A stretch of 64,000 nucleotides of DNA, from contig CALTTS010000005.1 in the NCBI GenBank assembly GCA_943912265.1, positions 62,001-126,000 on the forward strand. The letters are read 5' to 3'. This document shows, one piece after another, positions 47,409-55,043 of this stretch; position 1 is the first letter of the stretch, and every line of letters begins with the position of its first letter. Below the pieces are notes generated by a model. The model was not told the origin of the DNA and searched no databases. It worked only from the letters and a program-made list of their open reading frames with translations. The position numbers and the translations under genes were made by a program. The DNA comes from an uncultured Xanthomonas sp. Its GTDB lineage: Bacteria; Pseudomonadota; Gammaproteobacteria; Xanthomonadales; Xanthomonadaceae.

Positions 47409-48011
47409 ATGTCCACCGACAGTCCCGTGCTGCCATTGCCGCCGAACGCCCCGCGCGTGAAGTCCAACCGCCTCGTCCGCTGGATCGGCCGTACCATCCT
47501 GCGCCTGGGCGGCTGGCACATGGTCGGGCGCTTCCCCGACATTCCCAAGCTGGTGATGATCGGCGCGCCGCACTCGTCCAACTGGGACGGGCTGTGGGCC
47601 TTCAGCGCGAAGATGGCGCTCGGCCTGGACGTGCGCATCCTCGGCAAGGAGTCGCTGTTCAAGGTCCCGGTGCTGGGCCGGGTGATCCGCAGGCTCGGGG
47701 TGATCCCGGTGAATCGCAAGGCGGCCACCGGCGTGGTCGAGCAGGCCATCGACCTGATCCGCCATTCCGACCGCTTCTGGTACGGCCTGGCGCCGGAAGG
47801 CACGCGCCGGCGCGTGGAGCACTGGAAGACCGGTTTCTGGAAGATCGCCAAGGGCGCCGGCGTACCGGTGCTGCCGGTGTACTTCCACTACCCGGACAAG
47901 ATCATCGGCGTCGGCGAGGTGTTCCACCTGGGCGAGGACATGGACGCGGACATGGCGCGCATCCGCGCCTGGTACCGGCCGTGGATGGGCAAGAACCGCG
48001 GCACCACCTGA
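47409..48011 (+). CDS. 1-acyl-sn-glycerol-3-phosphate acyltransferase-like protein
   Basis: 200 residues with acyltransferase block I APHSSNWDG (His55, Asp60; HX4D), block II GKESLFKVPVLGRVIRRLGVIPVNRK, and block III LAPEGTRRR (EGTR). This is the short, soluble-looking PlsC/lysophospholipid acyltransferase type. It probably acylates a lysophospholipid, acceptor unconfirmed. The ATG at 47409 follows arfB by 35 bases, so the two may be co-transcribed with the terminator 24 bases after this stop. Confidence 0.88.
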   Translation: MSTDSPVLPLPPNAPRVKSNRLVRWIGRTILRLGGWHMVGRFPDIPKLVMIGAPHSSNWDGLWAFSAKMALGLDVRILGKESLFKVPVLGRVIRRLGVIPVNRKAATGVVEQAIDLIRHSDRFWYGLAPEGTRRRVEHWKTGFWKIAKGAGVPVLPVYFHYPDKIIGVGEVFHLGEDMDADMARIRAWYRPWMGKNRGTT

Positions 48012-48035
48012 GGCCGGCCGCTGCCGGAGGACAAC

Positions 48036-48069
48036 GAAGAAACCCGCCATGCGGCGGGTTTCTTCTTTT
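48036..48069 (+). terminator. Rho-independent terminator
   Basis: A 13-base perfect stem GAAGAAACCCGCC / GGCGGGTTTCTTC with loop ATGC, followed by TTTT. It is a textbook intrinsic terminator for the acyltransferase transcript, and the stem alone could also serve the convergent TonB-receptor gene, whose stop is at 48100. Confidence 0.92.
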
Positions 48070-48099
48070 CACGGCCGGAGAGCAGCCGATGCCTTGGGC

Positions 48100-51000
48100 T
48101 TACAGGGCCTTGCCGCCCAGCTTCCAGGTGAACTGCAGGTAGTAGCTGCGGCCGATCGAGTCGAACCACGAGGTGTCGTAGTACGGATAGGCGGCCCAGG
48201 TCGTGTCGCGTGGCGGCATCTTGTCGAACAGGTTGTTGACCGAAAGCGAAACGCGCAGGTGATCGGTGATGTCGTAACGCGCCCCGGCGTTGAAGCGCCA
48301 GGTGGGTTGTGTCCAGGCGTCGTCGTCGTAGTTGGGTACACGGCCGAGGTAGTTGCCGAACAGGCTGGCACCCCACGCACCCTTGTCCCAGCTGATGCCC
48401 AGGTTGGCTTTCACGCGCGGCAACGCCACGCATTGGGTGTCGCTGTTGCACGTGTCGTAGTGCAGCATGTCCACAGTCGGGTCGCCGGGGTATTGCTGGA
48501 AGTTGTGGCGACGCACCCACGTGTAATTGGCGTTGAAGCGGAAATCATCGGCAGTGGCGGTCTGCCAGCGATAGCTGGCGGCGATGTCAATGCCCGAGGT
48601 TTCTTCGCTGGCGATGTTGATGGGCTGGAACAGGACGCTGGTGATGGTGTCGGTTGCCGGGTCGCGAACGATGCGCGCCAAGACGTCCTGGCAGGTCGGA
48701 GAGTTGATGTCCACGGTTGCGCCGCTGTCGGTCGTGCCCAGGCGGCAGGCGGCTTCCTGGGTGCGCAGGAGTTCGCGGTCCTGCACTCGCACCTGGTTCA
48801 TCACCTTGATCTGGTAGTAATCCACCGCCAGGTCGAAGCCGTTGAAGGGCGACCATACGAAGCCGGCAGAGAACGATTTGCTCGTTTCCACTTCCAGCTC
48901 GCGGTTGCCGGAATAGACGTCGCGCGTGCTGGTGTCCCAGCTACCGTCATCGTAGCAGTCGCCGTTGCTGTAACCCGGCTCCTCGCTGCGGCAGGCGAAG
49001 TAGTCGGTGGAGACCTTGCGGTAGTAGTCATTGCCGGCGAACAGGTAGTGCATGTCCGGTGCACGGAAGCCGGTGCCATAGGAGCTGCGCACGAGCAGGG
49101 TGTCGAGCGGACGCCATTCCAACCCCATGCTGTAGGTGAATTTCCCCGGGTTCTGCCCGCCATAGCGGTACTGGTCGTAGCGGCCGGCCAAGCTGGCTTG
49201 CAGGGTGGAAAGTACCGGTATGCGCAGTTCGCCGGCGGCGCTCCAGCGGTTGCGGCTGGCGCTGCCGTCACCATATTGCGGGCCGAAATAGGCATCGGCG
49301 GTCAGGGCAAGCGGATCGGGATTGATGGCGTAGGACTGCCTGCCGTATTCGAGCGCACCCGCAAAGCCGACATCGCCTGCCGGGAGTGAAAACAGTGCCG
49401 GCGTGTCGAAGGTGGCGCTCACGTTGTCATTCTCCGCCTTCGGGCGGAAGGTGGACATGGTGGCGATGGACGCGAATTCTGCGGGCGTCAGTGGCGTGAA
49501 AAGGCGCGTCGGGTCGGCGGCATAGATGGCATAGCCATCGTCGTCGTAGCCCAGTCGCTCACCCAGGAAAAACCGGTTCGCGGCATCGGCCTTGATGCGA
49601 GGCATTGCCACGTCCGCCTTGTACTGGGAGTGGTTGTAGGCGGCTTCCCAGTTCCAGTTTTCACCAAGCATGCCCTTCAGCCCGGTGGTGACTGCCAGCG
49701 TTTTCTGCGTGGTGGAGTGCATCCGGTTCCTCAGTCCGCCTATCTCCTCGGGGCTGAATTGCCGCTGCCAGACTTCATAGCGACCAGTGGTGTCGTTGTA
49801 GAAAATGTTGTCATCCACATCAGTGGAGTTCGGGTCCTGGAACGCCCAGCCCATGTAGTCGCTCACCACATTGCCGACGCCGCTCCTGCCCGTGACGACA
49901 TTGCTGTTGGTGCCGGAAAGCAGGCGGACTTTCTGGTGGCCGAACTGGACGTCGGCGAACCATGACAGGGTGTCGTTGAAGCGGTACTCGAACGAGCCGT
50001 AGACATTGACGCCCTTGCGCTCATTTTCGATGGTGCGATAAGCAATGGCGCGGTCGCTGCCACAGTAGAGCCGGCCTCGGGTGTCTTCAGCCAGGGCAGT
50101 GGTACCGTCATTCAGGCCGGACAGGCCCTTGCAGCCGTCGATCGGGGCATCCTTGTTGATCTGCGCGACCACCAGCGGCAGGCGGCTGCGCTCGGTCGGT
50201 CCGTCCAGGGTGGAATCCTGGATGTGCCGCTGGGTTGCCCACAGCGGGCGCTGGTTCAGCAGCTCCAGTCCGACGACGCCGCTGAAATTGCCGCGCTCGA
50301 AGCCGCTGGTCAGGGTCAGGTCGTGGGATTCGCCACCGCCGCGACTGGTGTCGCCGTAGCGGTAGTCGATGGTGGTGCCGTCGGCGGATTTCTTCAGGAT
50401 GAAGTTGATCACGCCGGCCATCGCGTCCGAGCCGTACACGGCCGAGGTGCTGCCGGTCAGCACTTCGACGCGCTCGATCATGCCCAGCGGGATGTTGCCG
50501 ACGTCGGTGAAATTGCTGCGCCCGTTGAGCGGCAGCGGGAAGTCGGCCACGCGGCGGCCGTTGACCAGCACCAGCGTGTGGTTGGGGCCGAGGCCGCGCA
50601 GGTCCACCGCCTGTGCGCCGGGCGTGGACTGCGCGCCGGTGGTGTTCTGCTGGCCCTGCACGTTGCCGCCGTTCTGGCTGAGCGAGCGCAGCACGTCCGG
50701 CACCGAAGTGAAGCCGGAGGCCCGGATCTGCTCGGCATTCAGCACGGTGATCGGCGCCGGGCCTTCCACCTGCGCGCGCGGGATGCGCGAGCCGGTCACC
50801 TGCAGGGTCTGCAGTTCGGTCGGCGCGGGCTCTGCGGCGGCCCGTGTCTGCGCCGGGGCGGGTTTCGGCGCCGGTGCCGGTGCCCCGGCGCGAACGATCA
50901 CCACCGCCCCGGACGGGTCGTGCTTCGCGCTCCAGCCGGTGCCCTGCAACAGCTGGTCCAGCGCCTGCCGCGAGGTGGCCGCGCCGTGGCTGCCGCGGGT

Positions 51001-51179
51001 GCGCACGCCCTTGAGCTGGTCGGCGCGGTAGACGAACTGGCTGCCGGTCTGGCGGGCCAGCGCGTCCAGCGCCGTGGACAGCTCGCCGGCGGGACGTCGG
51101 CGGGCACGGTTTGCGCCTGCGCGGCCAGCGCGGCCGAACAGGCAAGGCTCAACAGCAGGATCCGGAACGGATGTCGCAT
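48100..51179 (-). CDS. TonB-dependent receptor with N-terminal STN domain, frameshifted after the signal peptide
   Basis: An outer-membrane receptor of about 1,026 residues if repaired. The signal peptide (MRHPFRILLLSLACSAALAAQAQ) starts at ATG 51179, but the next conserved segment (PAGELSTALDALARQTGSQF, the STN signalling domain) is in another frame. Adding one C in the CCC run (plus-strand GGG at 51091-51093) joins them perfectly as ADVPAGELST. After that the frame is open to the end: plug (LQTLQVTGSRIP... VEVLTGSTSAVYGSDAMAGVINF), a long barrel and a terminal LQFTWKLGGKAL. The STN domain implies signalling through the FecR/FecI pair encoded upstream. The substrate is unknown; see the divergent cyanophycinase fusion. 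Either a real mutation or a sequencing error. Confidence 0.85.
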
Positions 51180-51274
51180 GACGGTTTTCCCCAGGGGAGG
51201 CGCCGGAACGGCGCCTGCACACTCCGTGTGACGAGCGAGGCGGGCCAATCCCTACGCTTTTTTTACACACCGCC

Positions 51275-52318
51275 TCAGGGGCAGCTGCGCAGTACGGTCC
51301 GCTCCGGCGTGCGCTCGGCGCAGACCGGGAAGCCCTGCTCCAGCAGGCGCACGAAGGCGTCGGCATTGTCGCGGCGGAAGTGCCCGCCGATGCGCAGCGC
51401 CCCGGCCTGCGCGTCGGCGATTACCAGCGGCCGGCTGCCCTGGCGGTTGAACTCGGCCACCGCTTCGGCCAGCGGCGTGTCGTGGAAGGCGAGGAAGCCC
51501 TCGCGCCAGCCGGTCAGCTGCTCCGCATCGGCGATGGTCACGTGCCGCACCAGCACGCCCTGCGGCCCGGCCAAGGCGATGCTGCCGGCCGGCAGCAGGC
51601 TGGGCTGCGCGTGGCGGCGGCCATCGGCGGGCGGGTCCAGCCGCACGGTGCCCTGGGTGACCACCACGCGCAGGTCGCCACCGTCGCGGCGTACTGCGTA
51701 GCGCGTGCCCACCGCCACGGCCTGGCGCCCGTTGGCCGCTACCGCGAACGGGCGGGCCGGGTCGTGGGCGACCTCGAAATAGGCCTCGCCGCGTTCCAGC
51801 GCGACGTGGCGGCCGTCGGCATCCAGCCGCACGGCGATGCGGCTGTCGCCATCGAGGGTGACGCGCGAACCGTCGGCCAGCGTGAACGTGCGCAGCTCGC
51901 CGCGCGCGCTGGCATAGGTCTGGGCCGGCGGCTGGGCACGGGGGCGCGATGCCCACAGGCCGAGGCAGGCCACGCCGGCCAGACTGGCCGCCAGCAGGGC
52001 ACGAGCCCCGCGCCGCTGCTGCGGTGGCGGCGGGCACAGCGTCCGTTGCGCGGCAAAGCGGACCTTGCGCAGGTCCGGCACGGCATCCGGCGGTGTCGCG
52101 TGCCGCTCGGACGGGGCGACCGGCGATCCGTGGCCCAGCGCATGCAGACGCGGGCTTTCGTCCCACGCGGCCTGCAGGCGCAGCCAGGCCACCCGATGCG
52201 CGGGCGAAGCCTCCAGCCAGGCATCGAGTCCGGCCTGGTCGGCGGCATGCCACCGGCCGCCATCGCGGCGGGCCAGCCACGCCGCGGCCGTCTGCTCAAT
52301 CTGCCGGTGACTGGGCAT
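51275..52318 (-). CDS. FecR-family anti-sigma/sensor protein
   Basis: 347 residues. The N-terminal cytoplasmic part has the WLARRDGGRWHAADQAGLDAWL and HRVAWLRLQAAWDES signature that binds FecI-type sigma factors; a membrane helix follows (~115-135, LLAASLAGVACLGLW); the periplasmic FecR domain shows TLADGSRVTLDGDSRIAVRL, GEAYFEVAHDPARPFAV and VGTRYAVRR. It senses the STN domain of the receptor encoded downstream. Start ATG 52318 overlaps the end of the sigma-factor gene by 23 bases. Confidence 0.92.
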   Translation of the reverse strand: MPSHRQIEQTAAAWLARRDGGRWHAADQAGLDAWLEASPAHRVAWLRLQAAWDESPRLHALGHGSPVAPSERHATPPDAVPDLRKVRFAAQRTLCPPPPQQRRGARALLAASLAGVACLGLWASRPRAQPPAQTYASARGELRTFTLADGSRVTLDGDSRIAVRLDADGRHVALERGEAYFEVAHDPARPFAVAANGRQAVAVGTRYAVRRDGGDLRVVVTQGTVRLDPPADGRRHAQPSLLPAGSIALAGPQGVLVRHVTIADAEQLTGWREGFLAFHDTPLAEAVAEFNRQGSRPLVIADAQAGALRIGGHFRRDNADAFVRLLEQGFPVCAERTPERTVLRSCP

Positions 52319-52862
52319 GTCGCCGTTTCCGCCGGGGATGCGTGGCCGCTTCCGCGTTGCCGTGGAACCGGTCGGCCAGCAGCCGCGCGGCCCTGGCGAT
52401 GTGCTTCTCCACGGTTTTCTCGCTGATGCCCATGCGCACCGCAACCTCCTTCTGCGACAGTTCCTCGACCCGGCGCAGCCAGACCACCTCGCGGCAGCGG
52501 TCGGGCAGGCCGTCGAAGGCCTCGGCCAGCCGGCCGAGCAGCTGGCGCCCGCCGAACCAGCGTTCCGGCGAGGCCTCGTCCACCAGGACGTCCAGCGACG
52601 CGAAATCACCCACCGGCTCGATCGACACCACCCGCGCGCGGCGGCGGCGGTCGGTCATCAGGTGGCGGGCGGTGGCGAACAGGAAGGATTTGGGCGAATC
52701 CGGCAGGGCCTTGCCCGCGGCCTCGTACACGCGCGCGTAGGTTTCCTGGCGCAGGTCGTGCACGTCGTCGCGCTGCGGCCAGCTGCGCAGCAGGTAGCGG
52801 GTGAGGGCGGCTTCGTGGACGAGGATCTCGCCCACGAACCACGCATCGAGGGCGGGGGACAT
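52296..52862 (-). CDS. ECF sigma factor, FecI-like
   Basis: 188 residues. Region 2 is visible as LTRYLLRSWPQRDDVHDLRQETYARVYEA and SPKSFLFATARHLMTDRRRR; region 4 as LPDRCREVVWLRRVEELSQKEVAVRMGISEKTVEKHIARA (helix-turn-helix). FecI-like factors transcribe the adjacent TonB-receptor gene when the receptor signals through FecR. It is the first gene of the leftward sigma/anti-sigma/receptor cluster. Start ATG 52862. Confidence 0.93.
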   Translation of the reverse strand: MSPALDAWFVGEILVHEAALTRYLLRSWPQRDDVHDLRQETYARVYEAAGKALPDSPKSFLFATARHLMTDRRRRARVVSIEPVGDFASLDVLVDEASPERWFGGRQLLGRLAEAFDGLPDRCREVVWLRRVEELSQKEVAVRMGISEKTVEKHIARAARLLADRFHGNAEAATHPRRKRRHAQSPAD

Positions 52863-52938
52863 GCGCCGACGATAGCGCGAACCGGCCGCACGATGCGGCG
52901 GGGGAAATCCGCCCGCCGTTCGTCCTGTCCATCAAGGC

Positions 52939-52957
52939 GGCTGTAAACGTTTGCGCC
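52939..52957 (+). promoter_or_regulatory. Candidate palindromic operator before the cyanophycinase fusion gene
   Basis: GGCTGTAAACGTTTGCGCC: an imperfect 19-base palindrome with AAACGTTT core and GGC/GCC ends, 32 bases upstream of the ATG at 52989. The core resembles LacI-family sites. It lies between the divergent sigma-factor and fusion genes. No cognate regulator is in the window. Confidence 0.35.
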
Positions 52958-52988
52958 GCTGCTTCCCTTCCGCATGTGGAGATCCGGC

Positions 52989-54929
52989 ATGAAGCAACGA
53001 GTGGCGAGGTGGGCCTGGCTGTGGGCGCTGGGCCTGTGTCCGTGGCTGGCGACGGCGGCCGAGATGAACGGTTACGACCGTTATTTCATCGGCGATGCCG
53101 GGGTGCCGACGCCGGGCAAGGTGTCGCCAGGCCTGCTGCTGGTGGGCGGCGGCGACCGCAACCACGGCGCGCTGCGCTGGTTCCTCGACCATGCCGGCAA
53201 CGGCCACGTGCTCGTGCTGCGTGCCTCGATGACCACCGACGTGGCCGACGAGATGTACAAGGACGTGGGCCATGTCGCCTCGGTGGAAACGCTGGTGTTC
53301 AAGGAGCAGTCCGCGGCCAGCGACCCGGCGGTGCTGCGCGCGGTGGAAAACGCCGACGGCATCTTCATCGCCGGGGGCGACCAGTCGCGCTACGTGCGCT
53401 ACTGGAAGGGCACGCCGCTGGCGGCCGCGCTGGATGCCCACGTCCGCGCCGGCAAGCCGCTGGGCGGCACCAGCGCCGGGCTGGCGATGCTCGGCGAATA
53501 CCTGTACGGCGCGATGGACGGCGGCAGCCTGTCCAGCCGCAAGGCGCTGAACGACCCGCTCGGCCCGGCCAACACCCTTGAAGACGGCTTCCTGCACCTG
53601 CCGCTGCTGCGCGGCGTGGTCACCGACACCCACTTCCGCGAGCGCAACCGGCTCGGCCGGCTGCTGGCCTTCGTGGTCAAGGCGCAGGCCGTGGCCGGCC
53701 CGGACCGCCGGCTGATCGGCCTGGGCGTGGACGAAGGCGCCGCGCTGGCGGTGGAAGGCGACGGCAGCGCGCGCGTCTACGCCACCGATGGCGACAGCGG
53801 CGCGCTGGTGGTGACGGTGCCGCCGGGCCAGCCGCAGGTGCCGGACCAGCCGATGCAGCTGACCGGCGTGCGGGTGGCCGAGGCCGGGCCGAAGTCGGTG
53901 CTGCACCTGCCTGCCGGCACCGTCGATGCGCCGGTCGCGGTGCGCCGCTACGACGTGCGCAACGGGCGCATGACCGAGCTGGGCGGCACGATGCTGGTGA
54001 TCCACGGCGGCGCCGGCGTGGAAAAGGCCGACATGACGCCGCAGGACGAGGCCGGGGCGCGCGCGGCGATGGAACGGGCCCTGCGCACCGGCCACGACGT
54101 GCTGGACGGCGGCGGCAGCGCGGTGGACGCGGTGGCCGCCGCCATCGCCGTGCTGGAGGATGCGCCGCAGTTCAACGCCGGCAAGGGCGCGGTGTTCACC
54201 CACGACGGCCGCAACGAGCTGGACGCGGCGATCATGGACGGCGCCAGCGGCATGGCCGGCGCGGTGGCCGGCGTGCACCGGGTGAAGAACCCGATCCGGC
54301 TGGCGCGCGCGGTGATGGAAAAATCGCAGCACGTGATGCTGGTCGGCGACGGCGCCGAACAGTTCGCGCAGGCGCAGGGCGTCGAGCTGGTCGACCCGGC
54401 GTATTTCCGCACCGAGAAGCGCTGGCAGCAGTTGCAGAAGGCGCTGGCGGAGGACGCCGCCGGGGTCGCCCATGCCGACCTGGCCACCGCCCGGCATTTC
54501 GGCACGGTCGGGGCGCTGGCGCTGGACGCGCAGGGCCGGCTGGCGGCCGGCACCTCCACCGGCGGCATGACCGACAAGCGCTACGGCCGCGTCGGCGATT
54601 CGCCGATCATCGGCGCCGGCACCTACGCCAGCGCGCACTGCGCGGTGTCCGGCACCGGCTGGGGCGAGTACTACATCCGCGCGGTGGCGGCCCACGACAT
54701 CTGCGCGCGGGTCAAATACGCCGGCGAGAGCGTGAAGGAGGCCGCCGAAGCGGTGATCGACCGGCAGATCCCGGCCGCCGGCGGCGACGGCGGGGCGATC
54801 GCGCTGGGCAGCGACGGCAGCGTGGCCTTCCCGTTCAACACCGAGGGCATGTACCGCGGCTGGATCGGCGCGGACGGCGTGGCGCACGTGGCGATCTACC
54901 GGGACGACCCGTTCCCGGTCCCGCGCTGA
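52989..54929 (+). CDS. Secreted cyanophycinase-like / isoaspartyl peptidase (L-asparaginase type 2) fusion
   Basis: 646 residues with a signal peptide (WLWALGLCPWLATAA). Residues ~35-320 are a cyanophycinase-like (S51) domain: GLLLVGGGDRNHGALRWF, IFIAGGDQSRYVRYWKGTPL and the nucleophile motif GGTSAGLAM (Ser162), with the typical C-terminal LGVDEGAAL segment. Residues ~333-646 are an Ntn-hydrolase isoaspartyl peptidase: MLVIHGGAGVEKADM, FNAGKGAVFT, and the autoprocessing/catalytic Thr506 in HFGTVGALAL, with GDSPIIGAGTYA after it. Cyanophycinase releases beta-Asp-Arg dipeptides and isoaspartyl peptidase splits these, so the fusion would complete the pathway. The GGAG at 52977 supports the ATG at 52989 over 52974. 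Divergent from fecI. Confidence 0.9.
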   Translation: MKQRVARWAWLWALGLCPWLATAAEMNGYDRYFIGDAGVPTPGKVSPGLLLVGGGDRNHGALRWFLDHAGNGHVLVLRASMTTDVADEMYKDVGHVASVETLVFKEQSAASDPAVLRAVENADGIFIAGGDQSRYVRYWKGTPLAAALDAHVRAGKPLGGTSAGLAMLGEYLYGAMDGGSLSSRKALNDPLGPANTLEDGFLHLPLLRGVVTDTHFRERNRLGRLLAFVVKAQAVAGPDRRLIGLGVDEGAALAVEGDGSARVYATDGDSGALVVTVPPGQPQVPDQPMQLTGVRVAEAGPKSVLHLPAGTVDAPVAVRRYDVRNGRMTELGGTMLVIHGGAGVEKADMTPQDEAGARAAMERALRTGHDVLDGGGSAVDAVAAAIAVLEDAPQFNAGKGAVFTHDGRNELDAAIMDGASGMAGAVAGVHRVKNPIRLARAVMEKSQHVMLVGDGAEQFAQAQGVELVDPAYFRTEKRWQQLQKALAEDAAGVAHADLATARHFGTVGALALDAQGRLAAGTSTGGMTDKRYGRVGDSPIIGAGTYASAHCAVSGTGWGEYYIRAVAAHDICARVKYAGESVKEAAEAVIDRQIPAAGGDGGAIALGSDGSVAFPFNTEGMYRGWIGADGVAHVAIYRDDPFPVPR

Positions 54930-55043
54930 ACCCGGGAGCGGGTCCGGCTCGGGGTGCCGTCGGTCCGCGCGGGACGGACGGCACATGCCGGCGGCCGGCG
55001 CGGCGCGCTACGCTTGGCCGGTTTTCCACCGTCCGGTATCCGC

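Noticed and set aside
51180..51274. FecI-type promoter before the TonB-receptor gene
   Set aside because: A TAAAAAAAGCGTAGGG stretch on the minus strand is suggestive, but I could not find paired -35/-10 elements at the expected spacing.
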